Shown here: piece after piece, positions 10,133 to 18,438 of the stretch
How the letters are laid out: the number at the start of each line of letters is the position of its first letter
Numbering within the stretch: the first letter of the stretch is position 1
NCBI RefSeq assembly: GCF_022012395.1
Contig: NZ_JAKLTQ010000022.1
Location: 1-64,000 of the forward strand
Source of the DNA: Arthrobacter hankyongi
Lineage (GTDB): Bacteria > Actinomycetota > Actinomycetes > Actinomycetales > Micrococcaceae
DNA length: 64,000 nt
Direction: 5' to 3'
Position numbers and translations under genes: made by a program
Notes under the pieces: model-generated
What the model saw: the letters and a program-made list of their open reading frames with translations, nothing else
Told to the model about the DNA's origin: nothing
Databases searched by the model: none

Positions 10133-11839
10133 TTAGTGTACGGCGTTCACGGCAGCCGGGACGGAGGCATTGAGGTACTGGCGCGCGCCGTCCACCCAAG
10201 TCTGCAGCACCGGGATTCCGGCGATGGCCTCGGGGTCGACGCCGAGCGGGTCCGCGCCAAGGACCACGAAGTCCGCGCGCTTGCCCTCGCTGATACTGCC
10301 CAGCTCATCTTCGAGCCCCAGCACCCGTGCCCCGTTGAGGGTGTGCGCGGCGAGGGCTTCTTCGGCGGTGATGCGCAGGGTGTCAGCCCCGAGCCGGTGC
10401 CCGCGCCGGGTGATCCGGGTGACGGCGGCCTGGATGGCCTCCAGCGGTTTCGGGTCGGCCACCGGTGCATCCGAACTGATGGTAACCGCAAGCCCGGTGT
10501 CGCGGAATTCGCCCAGCGGGTTGAAGCGCTCCCCGGGGGTGCCGATCGCGTCGGTGACTCCCTCGCCCCAGTTGTAATAGTGCTGCGGCTGGTTCACCGG
10601 GTAGACGCCGAGGCGGGCCATGCGGGCGATCTGCTCCGGGGTGGGCAGGCCGCAGTGCTCGATCCGGTGCCGGGCATCCGCATCCGGATGCTGCTTCTGG
10701 GCGGCCTCGATGGCGTCCAGCACCATTTCGATGGCGTCCGGGGACTGGGCATGGGTGGCCGTCTGCAGCCCGGCGGCGTGCGCCTTGGCGATCAACGCCG
10801 CGTAGTCGGCCGGCTCGTGGTAGAGCTGCCCGGTGCGGCAGGGATCGCCCACGTAGCCGTCCGGGAAGTAGGCGGTCCAGCCGCCCAGGGTCCCGTCCGC
10901 GTAGAACTTGAAGCCGGCGAAGCTCAGGTGGGCGTTGCCGAACTGACCGTGCAGGCCCATCACCAGGGCCTCGTCCAGCAGGTGCGAGAGCAGGTACATG
11001 CTCACCCGGGTCTTCAGCTCGTCCCGCTCGGCCAGGCGCAGGTACATGTCGAACTCGCGCTTGGAGACCTGGCAGTCGCCGATCGTGGTCACCCCGCCCT
11101 CGAGAAACTTCTGCTGTGCGGTGCGCAGCTGGCGCAGGTGCTCCTCCGGCTCGTCCGCCAGGTGGAAGTTCGGCCCGTGGTGGCCCACCTTGACGCCGTC
11201 GACCCCGGTGAGGATGTTGCAGGCGGCGTCCGAGAGTTCGCCGGTCAGTTCGCCGTCGGCGTCGCGGAAGAACTCCCCGCCGGCCGGGTTCGGGGTGTCC
11301 CGGGTGACCCCGTGCAGTTCGAACGTGTAGGAGTTGACCACGCCGCCGTGGCCGGAGGCGTTCATCAGGTACACCTCGCGGTCGGTGGCCACCTGGTCCA
11401 GCTCCTCCTTGCGCGGGTGCCGGGCCTCGGCCAGGTTGCGCTGCTCGTAGCCGAAGCCACGCACCGGCTGGCCCGCCGGCGTCGTCTCCGCCGCGGCGCG
11501 GAGCAGTTCGATGATTTCCGGGATGCTGCCGGCCTTGTCCGGACCGCAGTCCACCCAGCTCATCATCTGCCCGTACATCAGCGGGTGCGCGTGCGGGTCG
11601 ATGAACCCGGGCACGACGACGGCGCCGTCGAGGTCCACGACGTCGCAGGGTCTGCTGCTCAGCTCCGCGGCCCGGGCGCGGCAGTGCTCGAGCGTGCCGA
11701 CCGAGGCAATCCGGGAGCCGTAGGTGAGGAACGCTTCGGCCGTCGGGCGGCCGGCCTCGACGGTGTGCAGCGTGGCGCCGACGAAGAGCGTCGGGGTGGC
11801 GTCCAGGACGGACGCTTCGAGATGGTTCAGCTTGCGCAC
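10133..11839 (-). CDS. YtcJ-like metal-dependent amidohydrolase
   Basis: The 568-residue protein belongs to the amidohydrolase superfamily, YtcJ-like branch. Visible are the composite N-terminal barrel with LFVGATLHTVEAG, the metal-binding PGFIDPHAHPLMYG (HxH), the later His in RIEHCGLPTPEQI, SSDAPV with the conserved Asp, and the closing KRADFVVLGADPL. Such enzymes hydrolyse C-N bonds in N-acyl or formylated compounds; the natural substrate is usually unknown. The gene starts at GTG 11839, with only a weak AGGA about 13 bases upstream. It is the first gene of an operon with the MHS transporter and is divergent from a double Lrp/AsnC regulator, with a dense operator region between. This suggests import and breakdown of an amino-acid derivative under Lrp control. 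Confidence 0.9.
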   Translation of the reverse strand: MRKLNHLEASVLDATPTLFVGATLHTVEAGRPTAEAFLTYGSRIASVGTLEHCRARAAELSSRPCDVVDLDGAVVVPGFIDPHAHPLMYGQMMSWVDCGPDKAGSIPEIIELLRAAAETTPAGQPVRGFGYEQRNLAEARHPRKEELDQVATDREVYLMNASGHGGVVNSYTFELHGVTRDTPNPAGGEFFRDADGELTGELSDAACNILTGVDGVKVGHHGPNFHLADEPEEHLRQLRTAQQKFLEGGVTTIGDCQVSKREFDMYLRLAERDELKTRVSMYLLSHLLDEALVMGLHGQFGNAHLSFAGFKFYADGTLGGWTAYFPDGYVGDPCRTGQLYHEPADYAALIAKAHAAGLQTATHAQSPDAIEMVLDAIEAAQKQHPDADARHRIEHCGLPTPEQIARMARLGVYPVNQPQHYYNWGEGVTDAIGTPGERFNPLGEFRDTGLAVTISSDAPVADPKPLEAIQAAVTRITRRGHRLGADTLRITAEEALAAHTLNGARVLGLEDELGSISEGKRADFVVLGADPLGVDPEAIAGIPVLQTWVDGARQYLNASVPAAVNAVH

Positions 11840-11870
11840 GGTGATGCTCTATTCCTGTCATCCGTTGGTG

Positions 11871-11901
11871 GGTGACCTGAGTCACCAGGGAACGATGTGA
11901 C
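11871..11901. repeat. Two overlapping GTCAC/GTGAC inverted repeats
   Basis: GGTGAC and GTCACC (11871-11876, 11881-11886) form a 4-base-loop hairpin, and the same GTCAC pairs alternatively with GTGAC at 11897-11901. They lie just upstream of the amidohydrolase start and may be part of the operator region or its leader. Confidence 0.35.
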
Positions 11902-11937
11902 GACAGTAGGTCCGGCCGGAGCTGGAATCAAACAGAA

Positions 11938-12029
11938 AAGTCGCCAAATAGTATCCTTGGATGATGTTTTGCGTAGTTATGTACGCATTATGGAACCAAG
12001 GAGCGCATGACCGACAAATTTGGCGACTT
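11938..12029. promoter_or_regulatory. Nested inverted-repeat operator in the divergent Lrp/amidohydrolase promoter region
   Basis: Three inverted repeats are nested: AAGTCGCCAAAT with ATTTGGCGACTT (11938-11949, 12018-12029; exact, 12 bases), TCCTTGG with CCAAGGA (11954-11960, 11996-12002) and TGCGTA with TACGCA (11970-11975, 11982-11987). The inner two share a centre near 11978; the outer centre is five bases away. The segment is clearly AT-richer than its surroundings. The layout fits a multimeric Lrp-type regulator that wraps DNA, and the neighbouring regulator gene is the natural binder. That assignment is inference. Confidence 0.6.
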
Positions 12030-12099
12030 ATCTGACTATTGCCATGCGCCGAAAATTTTTCGTAACGAATCCGCGGAAGAGGCGGAAAGGGAGCCGTGA

Positions 12100-12999
12100 A
12101 TGACGCGCATCGACGACAGGATCTACAGCCTGCTCCAAGAGGATGGGCGCCTGAGCTACAGCGAACTCGCCCAGTGCGCCGGAGCTTCCCGCGCCGCCGT
12201 CACGGCCAGGCTTGACGGCCTGCTGGCCAGCGGCGACCTGCGCGTCGTCGCCGCGGCCCATCCCCAGTTCCTGGGGCTGCACGCGTTCGCGCACCTGTCC
12301 ATCCAGACGGCAGGACCCGCCGAACCCGTCATCGGCCAGCTGTGCCGGATGCAGGGAATCGTCTTCGTCTCGGCCACCAGCGGTGCCCACGACATCGTTG
12401 TCGAAGCCCGCCTGCCGAACCAGGCCGAGCTCTACGCAGTGGTCGCCAAGGTGCGGGACCTGCCCGATGTGCTGACCGTGAACACGCTCAGCTACGTCGA
12501 CGTGGTCCGCGGCATCTTTATGCCCCGCCAGGCACTGCCCGAGGGGCTGCGCATCGACCAGTCCGACCTGAAGCTCATGCGGCTGCTGCAGGAGGACGGA
12601 CGCATGAGCTACCGCGAATTGGCTGGCCGCGTCGGCCTGTCACCCAGCGCCGCGCGGACCCGAGTCAACGCCCTTGTCGCCCAGTCGGTGATCCGCATCG
12701 GAGCCGCGCGCAGGCGCCAGGGCGGCGACGGAGCCGTCGCCGCCGGCGTCGGAATCAATGTCGCGGGCGAGGGCACCGAGGTGATCGGCCGGTTCGGGCA
12801 GTTGGCCGGCATCGAGTTCCTCGCCCGCACCATCGGACGCTTCGATTTCGTCGCCACCGTGGCCGCGGACTCTGGGGCGGGCCTGCGCCGCGCCATCGAG
12901 CACATCAAGGGTTCGGCGGACGTCCGCAAGGTTGAAAGCTGGGTGCACCTGGAGGTTTTCCGGGAACACTACGAATGGCCGATGCCGGAGGTCCGGTAG
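12100..12999 (+). CDS. Lrp/AsnC family regulator with duplicated HTH-RAM modules
   Basis: The 299-residue protein consists of two tandem Lrp units. Unit 1 (about 1-145) starts with DDRIYSLLQEDGRLSYSELAQ and an HTH (ASRAAVTARLDGLLASGDL), followed by a ligand-binding RAM-like fold. Unit 2 (about 147-299) repeats this with DQSDLKLMRLLQEDGRMSYRELAG, HTH SPSAARTRVNALVAQSVIRI and a second RAM-like region. Normal Lrp proteins have one unit of about 150 residues, so this is an internal duplication; fused forms are known in actinobacteria. AAGGGAG lies six bases before the ATG. It is divergent from the amidohydrolase-transporter operon and shares with it an operator-like region, so it most likely controls that operon and itself in response to an amino acid or derivative. 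Confidence 0.92.
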   Translation: MTRIDDRIYSLLQEDGRLSYSELAQCAGASRAAVTARLDGLLASGDLRVVAAAHPQFLGLHAFAHLSIQTAGPAEPVIGQLCRMQGIVFVSATSGAHDIVVEARLPNQAELYAVVAKVRDLPDVLTVNTLSYVDVVRGIFMPRQALPEGLRIDQSDLKLMRLLQEDGRMSYRELAGRVGLSPSAARTRVNALVAQSVIRIGAARRRQGGDGAVAAGVGINVAGEGTEVIGRFGQLAGIEFLARTIGRFDFVATVAADSGAGLRRAIEHIKGSADVRKVESWVHLEVFREHYEWPMPEVR

Positions 13000-13014
13000 G
13001 AAGGCGGCAGCCCG

Positions 13015-13758
13015 CTAGCCGAGGAAGCGGGCTTCGATCGGCTCCTCCAGGGCCACCGCCTCCGGGCCGTCCCCGGCATGGACCGTCACGCGCCAGGCCT
13101 GCTTGCCCTCCACCTCGGTGACCGCCTCGACCAGGTCGGTGCCCCGGTAGACCAGGCCGACGCCGTCGTCGGTGCAGTGCGTTTCGCCCAGGGTGCCGGC
13201 CGCCACCAGTTTCTGCACCAGCGGCCGGCGCTGCGGCTCCGAATCGTAGTGCACGCCGTTGTCGTACGGCAGCAGGGCCAGGCCGTTGGTGACCGCGTGC
13301 AGCTCCGGCCCGAAGGAGTCGGTAGTGCCGCCGCGGAACCAGCAGATGGAGCCGGCCGAGACCCCGGCCAGCACCACGCCTGCCTCCCAGACGCGGCGGA
13401 AGATGGCATCCAGCCCGTGCACCCGCCACACCGCCAGCAGGTTCGCCACCGAGCCGCCGTTGACCCACACCACGTCCTGCTCCAGCAGGTGCCCCTCCAT
13501 ATTGGCGATGTTGGGCATGCTGAACAGGTTCAGGTGCGCCAGGTCGAATCCGGCCACCCGGGCGGCATCGCTGAGGTCGCTGTTGGCGGCCCGCTGGTCC
13601 CCGCCGGCGGTGCCCAGATGGGTGATCCGCGGGGCCCGGCCGGTGACGCCGGAGAGTTCGACGGCGTGGTGGACCAGATGGTTGAATTCCAGCCTGGTCC
13701 GGCGGCCTGGCTTGTAGCCACCGGAGGTGGCCAGGATGGTGGGCTGATCGGCGGCCAT
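13015..13758 (-). CDS. Peptidase S51 (dipeptidase E-like) protein
   Basis: The 247-residue cytosolic protein matches the S51 peptidases: GGSVANLLAVW in the substrate loop, nucleophile Ser134 in AGVSAGSICWF, and a preceding WVNGG. Members include aspartyl dipeptidase PepE and cyanophycinase. The length fits PepE-like members, which release N-terminal Asp from dipeptides, but actinobacterial relatives are poorly characterised. The ATG has GAGG six bases upstream and a TATAGT hexamer about 40 bases upstream. It is convergent with the Lrp gene (gap of 15 bases) and divergent from the rhodanese gene. Confidence 0.88.
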   Translation of the reverse strand: MAADQPTILATSGGYKPGRRTRLEFNHLVHHAVELSGVTGRAPRITHLGTAGGDQRAANSDLSDAARVAGFDLAHLNLFSMPNIANMEGHLLEQDVVWVNGGSVANLLAVWRVHGLDAIFRRVWEAGVVLAGVSAGSICWFRGGTTDSFGPELHAVTNGLALLPYDNGVHYDSEPQRRPLVQKLVAAGTLGETHCTDDGVGLVYRGTDLVEAVTEVEGKQAWRVTVHAGDGPEAVALEEPIEARFLG

Positions 13759-13798
13759 GGATGTCCTCGGTCATTCATTAAGGTGCACGGGTGATCCC

Positions 13799-13804
13799 AC
13801 TATA
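13799..13804 (-). promoter_or_regulatory. -10 hexamer TATAGT for the S51 peptidase gene
   Basis: TATAGT on the minus strand would start a transcript near 13792 and leave a leader of about 34 bases with a GAGG ribosome binding site. The -35 is not evident. Confidence 0.45.
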
Positions 13805-13878
13805 GGCTGGAGTTGGCGGCGCGGTGCCAGTGGTGCCGGCCGCCCCAGTTGATTGCGCAGTTGCTATTCGGAGGTTCC

Positions 13879-14205
13879 ATGAGCGGCATCGAGAACGTGG
13901 GCGTGGACAGGATCGGCCCCGGGGCCACGGTCCTGGATGTCCGCGAGGATTATGAATGGGAGGCCGGGCACATCGACGGTGCCGTGCACATTCCCCTGGA
14001 CCAGCTGCCCGACCGGCTCGAGGAGCTGGATCCGGACGAGGACCTGTACGTGATCTGCCGGACCGGCGGACGCTCCTACCGGGCCACGGCCTGGCTGGTG
14101 GGCCACGGCTACTCGGCGATGAATGTCGCCGGCGGCATGGATGCCTGGCAGGAAGCCGGCCGGGACATGGTTGCCGACAGCGGCAAGCAGCCGACGGTGC
14201 TGTAG
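13879..14205 (+). CDS. Single-domain rhodanese-like protein
   Basis: The 108-residue protein is a single rhodanese domain: LDVREDYEWEAGHIDGAVHIPL, then the active-site loop with Cys60 in ICRTGGRS, and the closing GYSAMNVAGGMDAW. An intact Cys suggests sulfurtransferase or sulfur-carrier activity. The ATG was set at 13879 because GGAGG sits five bases upstream; a longer frame upstream lacks a site. pheA begins three bases after the stop, so the two are probably cotranscribed, although no functional link is obvious. Confidence 0.92.
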   Translation: MSGIENVGVDRIGPGATVLDVREDYEWEAGHIDGAVHIPLDQLPDRLEELDPDEDLYVICRTGGRSYRATAWLVGHGYSAMNVAGGMDAWQEAGRDMVADSGKQPTVL

Positions 14206-14208
14206 CCG

Positions 14209-15135
14209 ATGGCTACCATCTATACCTATCTGGGCCCGGAGGGGACCTTCACTGAGGCCGCCCTGCTGCAGGTGGCGGATGCCGTCCAGTCCGTGCGGAT
14301 TCCGGCCGCCAATGTGAACATCGCGCTGGAGAAGGTCCGCACCGGCGAGGCGGATGCGGCCATGGTGCCGATCGAGAATTCGGTCGAAGGCGGGGTCAGC
14401 GCCACGCTGGACGCCATTGCCACCGGCGAGCCGCTGGGCATCATCGGCGAGAAGCTGGTGCCGATCCGCTTCGTGCTGGTCGCCAAGCTGGGGCTGTTGC
14501 TGGAGGACATCAAGTCGGTGTCCACCCACTCGCACGCCTGGGCGCAGTGCAAGCAGTGGAGCGACAGGAATATTCCGCACGCGGAATACCTGCCCGGCTC
14601 CTCGACGGCCGCCGCGGCGGTGGGCCTGCTGGCCGACAACTGCCCGTACGATGCGGCCATTTGCTCCCCGCTGGTGGCCGAGCAGCGCGGGCTGACCGTG
14701 CTGGCAGACGACATCGGCGACGTTGCCGACGCCGTGACGCGCTTTATCCTGGTCAGCAAGCCCGGAGCGTTGCCGGCGCCGACCGGATCGGACAAGACCA
14801 CCCTGGTGGTCCCGCTGCCGGAGGACCACCCGGGCGCCCTGATGGAGATCCTGGAGCAGTTTGCCACCCGCGGAGTGAACCTGAGCCGGATCGAGTCCCG
14901 GCCCACCGGCCAGTACCTGGGTGACTACTTCTTCAGCATCGACGTCGACGGCCACCTGGCCGAGGAGCGGGTGGCGGACGCGGTGCGCGGGCTGCACCGG
15001 ATCAGCCCGCAACTGCGTTTCCTGGGGTCGTACCCGCGGGCGGACCGCCGTGGCTATTCGGTGCCGCGGCACCATCAGGACAAAGCATTCCGCGAGGCGT
15101 ATACGTGGGTCGAGGGGATCCTGAAGGGCACCTGA
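14209..15135 (+). CDS. pheA: Prephenate dehydratase
   Basis: The 308-residue enzyme converts prephenate to phenylpyruvate, the committed step of phenylalanine synthesis. The catalytic PDT domain (about 1-180) shows YLGPEGTFTEAAL, PIENSVEGGVSATLD and the TRFILVSKP end; residues ~195-280 form an ACT domain with the HPGALMEILEQFATRGVNLSRIESRPT pattern, in which the ESRP element binds phenylalanine for feedback inhibition. It is a monofunctional PDT without chorismate mutase, the usual actinobacterial form. It follows the rhodanese gene by three bases and so lacks its own clear leader; start codon ATG. Confidence 0.97.
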   Translation: MATIYTYLGPEGTFTEAALLQVADAVQSVRIPAANVNIALEKVRTGEADAAMVPIENSVEGGVSATLDAIATGEPLGIIGEKLVPIRFVLVAKLGLLLEDIKSVSTHSHAWAQCKQWSDRNIPHAEYLPGSSTAAAAVGLLADNCPYDAAICSPLVAEQRGLTVLADDIGDVADAVTRFILVSKPGALPAPTGSDKTTLVVPLPEDHPGALMEILEQFATRGVNLSRIESRPTGQYLGDYFFSIDVDGHLAEERVADAVRGLHRISPQLRFLGSYPRADRRGYSVPRHHQDKAFREAYTWVEGILKGT

Positions 15136-15375
15136 TGCCGCGACTGCGCCGCAGCGACTGTACTGGCCCGGGCTACACCCGCGCGCCGTCGACAGGTTCA
15201 TGGACGGGGAGACCGTGCCGCCAGGCTCCGGCGGAGTGTCCGAATCCGCGGTCCGGTAGTTCCTTGCCGCGTGAGCGGAAGGTGGCCGGCCGGTTTCCGC
15301 AGCGGCAGGTGATAAGTAAGCTGATGGTTGTCCATGATGCGAAGCTCACCGAAAGCTTTAAGGAAAGGCGGGGCC

Positions 15376-15729
15376 ATGACTGAAAAGATCGATCCGGACG
15401 CAGGCGAGGGATCGGGCCGCTACGGGGACGACAGCAGGCACGACGACGCCTTCGAGGAGGCTCTGACCCAGACCGCCCGGGAGGAGCGCGTCGGGGATGC
15501 CGGAGACCTGGCCAACGACCTGCGCCTGGCCGAGGAGCAGGAGCTGATCCAGGAGCAGTCCCACGGCAGGTTTCCCACCGACGAGGGCGGCCGCTACCGC
15601 GAGGAAGGCGCCGAGACCATCGGCCTGGCCGGGGCTGCCGCCTCCCTCGACGTCGCGGACGAGGAACTGGCCGGCACTGTCGAGGCGGACGCCAGCGACG
15701 ACCAGTACCACGCCGGCGACGAGCAGTAA
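15376..15729 (+). CDS. Acidic hypothetical protein
   Basis: The 117-residue protein is very acidic, with about a third Asp/Glu, few aromatics and no membrane segment. Most of it looks like a mix of helix (ALTQTAREERV, ANDLRLAEEQELIQEQ) and disorder. I do not recognise a family; similar small acidic proteins occur in Arthrobacter relatives next to pheA-serS. The start at 15376 follows a purine-rich GGAAAGGCGGGG stretch. It converges with the lipid kinase gene (29-base gap). The 240 bases upstream hold no other gene that I can support. Confidence 0.7.
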   Translation: MTEKIDPDAGEGSGRYGDDSRHDDAFEEALTQTAREERVGDAGDLANDLRLAEEQELIQEQSHGRFPTDEGGRYREEGAETIGLAGAAASLDVADEELAGTVEADASDDQYHAGDEQ

Positions 15730-15758
15730 GGCAGCGCGGGCACGGGAGGATCCTGCGC

Positions 15759-16850
15759 TCAGTCGCTGAACGAGTTGGCGCCGGGGTTGTCCCGCAGGGC
15801 CAGCGGGTCCACACGGACGGACAGCGACGCCGGCTGCACCTGCACGGTCAACGCGGTGACCAGCCCGGACAGGTCCCCGTCCAGTTGGGTGTTCATGGGC
15901 TCCGGTGCGGTGATCCGGATCTTCCGGGCCCGGATGTAGTCGATCACCGGGATCGGGGCGCGGTGCTTGAGCACGGTCTTCGCACCGATCCAGAGCCAGC
16001 CGAAAACGCTGCGCGGGCTGAGCACCACGATGTCCAGTTCGCCGTCGTCCACCAGGGCGTCGGGCACGAAATGGATGCCGGCGGGCATCCGCCCGCAGTT
16101 GGCGAACAGGACGCTGCGGATCCGGCGGTGCTCGGCCGGGCCGTCGTCCAGGCTGATCACGACCCGCTGGCGCTTGCCCGGCAGGTGCCGGACCCCGGCC
16201 TCGGAATAGGCCATCCAGCCGATCCGCTTCTTCAGCTCGTCCCGGGTGGCCGCGAGCACTTCGGCGTCCAGGCCGATGCCTGCCATGACCAGGAAGGTGT
16301 CGTGCGTGACCGTGCCGGTGTGCCGGTTCTCCAGTGTGATGGTCGCCGTGTCGATGCGCCGGGCCTCGCCGTGGAGCGCGGTGTGGATGCTGGTGTCCAG
16401 ATCGTTCGGGTCCATGCCCAGGTTCCGGGCCAGCAGGTTTCCGGTGCCCAGCGGCACCAGCCCCACGGGCACCTCCCCGCCGGCCAGTTCCGAGGCCACC
16501 ACCCGCAAGGTGCCGTCCCCGCCGCCGGCGAGCACGACGTCGGCCCCGGCGGCCAGGGCACGCCGGGTCTGCGAGTGGCCCGGGTCCTCCAGTGTGGTTT
16601 CCAGCACCAGCAGGTCGTCCCAGCCCGCCTCGGCACAGGCGGCGGCAATCTTGCGCCGCGCGGTTTCGGCGTCGTTCTTGATCGGGTTGAGCACCAGGGC
16701 CACGCGCTGGATGCCGGCACTGCGCGGCGGCGGCAGGGTCCCGGTCTGCTCCGGGCGCGGTCGGGGAATACGGCGGACACTGAGCCAGCTCAAGAGCACC
16801 GCCGCCGCCACGATTGCGACAGCCAGGCCAACCACCCACTGAGTGTCCAT
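15759..16850 (-). CDS. Membrane-anchored diacylglycerol/lipid kinase family protein
   Basis: The 363-residue protein has one N-terminal membrane segment (about 5-24), a short linker, and a DAGK catalytic domain with NPIKNDAET, the nucleotide-binding GGGDGTLR and PLGTGNLLARNL motifs. It belongs to the YegS/DgkB-like lipid kinase family, which phosphorylates diacylglycerol or related lipids at the cytoplasmic membrane. Actinobacterial members are usually soluble or peripherally bound; the N-terminal helix here is a distinct anchor. AAGGA lies six bases before the ATG, and TATTCT 10 bases before the ATG could be the -10. It is divergent from serS. Confidence 0.92.
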   Translation of the reverse strand: MDTQWVVGLAVAIVAAAVLLSWLSVRRIPRPRPEQTGTLPPPRSAGIQRVALVLNPIKNDAETARRKIAAACAEAGWDDLLVLETTLEDPGHSQTRRALAAGADVVLAGGGDGTLRVVASELAGGEVPVGLVPLGTGNLLARNLGMDPNDLDTSIHTALHGEARRIDTATITLENRHTGTVTHDTFLVMAGIGLDAEVLAATRDELKKRIGWMAYSEAGVRHLPGKRQRVVISLDDGPAEHRRIRSVLFANCGRMPAGIHFVPDALVDDGELDIVVLSPRSVFGWLWIGAKTVLKHRAPIPVIDYIRARKIRITAPEPMNTQLDGDLSGLVTALTVQVQPASLSVRVDPLALRDNPGANSFSD

Positions 16851-16975
16851 AATGGTCCTTAGAATATCCGCACTCCGTCCGGCCCCCGGCCGAACCCGTT
16901 TGCCGTTGCGATTTTTGTATAGCGTCCAACGGCCTCCCGTCTGCTCGCTCCGCTCGCAGCGGGTCCCTCGGCCGT

Positions 16976-16981
16976 TAGACT
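16976..16981 (+). promoter_or_regulatory. -10 hexamer TAGACT, leaderless serS promoter
   Basis: TAGACT is followed by six bases and then the GTG start of serS, with no ribosome binding site, so transcription should begin at the start codon. Confidence 0.65.
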
Positions 16982-16987
16982 TGGCTG

Positions 16988-18274
16988 GTGATCGATGTAA
17001 ATGAACTCCGCGCCAATCCCGAGATTTTCCGTGCGTCCCAGCGGTCCCGGGGGGCGGACGAGTCCCTGATCGACTCGGTGGTTGCCGCGGACACCGCCCG
17101 CCGCGACGCGATCAACCGCTACGAATCCCTGCGCGCCGAACAGAACGCCTTCGGCAAGAAGGTGGCCCAGGCCAAGGGCGACGAGAAGCAGGCGCTGCTG
17201 GCCGAGGTCAAGGAGCTTGCCGTCAAGGTCAAGGCCGCGCAGGCCGCCTCCGACGCGGCCCAGGCGGAGCAGGACGCGCTGCTGCGCAGCATCCCGAACC
17301 TGATCGTGGAGGGCGTGCCGGCGGGCGGCGAGGAGGACTTCTCCGTCGTCAAGACCGTGGGCAAGCCGCGGGACTTCGGCCCGGACGGATTCGAGCCGCG
17401 CGACCACCTGGCCATAGGCGAGCTGATCGGCGCCGTGGACATGGAGCGCGGTGCCAAGGTCTCCGGCTCCCGCTTCTACTTCCTCAAGGGGGTTGGGGCC
17501 CGGCTGGAGATCGCGCTGATGAACATGGCGCTGGACCAGGCCGTGGCCAACGGCTTCGTGCCGATGATCACCCCCACGCTGGTGCGGCCGGAGACCATGC
17601 AGGGCACCGGCTTCGACGTGGCGCACGACGACGAGATCTACCGGCTCGAGCGGGACAACCTGTACCTGACCGGCACCTCGGAGGTGGCGCTGGCCGGCTA
17701 TCACGCGGACGAGATCCTGGACCTGTCCGGCGGCCCGATGCGTTACGCCGGCTGGAGCTCCTGCTACCGCCGCGAGGCCGGGGCGGCGGGCAAGGACACC
17801 CGCGGCATTATCCGGGTGCACCAGTTCAACAAGCTGGAAATGTTCATCTACTGCTCTGTGGAGGAAGCCGCCGCCGAACACGAGCGGCTGCTGTCCTGGG
17901 AAGAGGAGATGCTGGCCAAGGTCGAGCTGCCCTACCGGGTGATCGACACCGCGGCCGGGGATCTAGGCATGAGCGCGGCCCGCAAGTTCGACTGCGAGGC
18001 CTGGGTGCCCACGCAGAACGCCTACCGCGAGCTGACTTCGACGTCGAACTGCACCACGTTCCAGGCCCGCCGGCTCAATATCCGCGAACGCCAGTTCGGC
18101 CCGGAGGGAGAGAAGCAGGGCACCCGGGCGGTGGCCACGCTGAACGGGACGCTGGCCACCACGCGCTGGATCGTGGCCATCCTGGAGCACCACCAGAATG
18201 CCGACGGCTCGGTCACCGTCCCCGCGGCGCTGCGCCCGTACCTAGGCGGCCTGGAAGTCCTCCCCGTCCTCTAA
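16988..18274 (+). CDS. serS: Seryl-tRNA synthetase
   Basis: The 428-residue class II synthetase charges tRNA-Ser. The N-terminal [17 protein letters not shown] and the following charged coiled-coil arm (about 25-105) bind the long variable arm of tRNA-Ser. The catalytic core shows [15 protein letters not shown], motif 2 around [24 protein letters not shown], and motif 3 with [18 protein letters not shown]. Length and C-terminal [15 protein letters not shown] are typical. The start is a GTG with no ribosome binding site, six bases after TAGACT, hence a leaderless message. A large two-tier hairpin follows the stop. Confidence 0.98.
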   Translation: MIDVNELRANPEIFRASQRSRGADESLIDSVVAADTARRDAINRYESLRAEQNAFGKKVAQAKGDEKQALLAEVKELAVKVKAAQAASDAAQAEQDALLRSIPNLIVEGVPAGGEEDFSVVKTVGKPRDFGPDGFEPRDHLAIGELIGAVDMERGAKVSGSRFYFLKGVGARLEIALMNMALDQAVANGFVPMITPTLVRPETMQGTGFDVAHDDEIYRLERDNLYLTGTSEVALAGYHADEILDLSGGPMRYAGWSSCYRREAGAAGKDTRGIIRVHQFNKLEMFIYCSVEEAAAEHERLLSWEEEMLAKVELPYRVIDTAAGDLGMSAARKFDCEAWVPTQNAYRELTSTSNCTTFQARRLNIRERQFGPEGEKQGTRAVATLNGTLATTRWIVAILEHHQNADGSVTVPAALRPYLGGLEVLPVL

Positions 18275-18281
18275 CCCACCC

Positions 18282-18362
18282 CACCCCACCCTTCCGATCG
18301 ACTCGACAGATAGCGCCCTGAAAAGGGCGCTAAGTGGCAAGTCGATCGGGAGGGGGGTGGGG
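18282..18362. other. Two-tier stem-loop between serS and the HAD gene
   Basis: An inner perfect 8-bp stem (AGCGCCCT 18312-18319 with AGGGCGCT 18324-18331) is closed by a GAAA tetraloop. After symmetric 8-base internal strands an outer perfect 10-bp stem follows (CCGATCGACT 18294-18303 with AGTCGATCGG 18340-18349). C-rich and G-rich arms continue the pairing imperfectly to about 18282 and 18362. It starts eight bases past the serS stop and may terminate serS, but its order and GNRA loop are more elaborate than the other terminators here, and there is no U-run. It could be an intergenic repeat or a structured RNA. Confidence 0.6.
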
Positions 18363-18438
18363 CGGGTTCACCGTGAGTTCACGCAGGTTTGTGACCGGAA
18401 TCCTACCGCGCCGTCCGGCGGTCTGGTTCACTGGTGAA

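Noticed and set aside
16860-16987. T-box riboswitch ahead of serS
   Set aside because: The -10 hexamer places the transcript start on the serS start codon, leaving no leader, and no T-box core sequence is seen.
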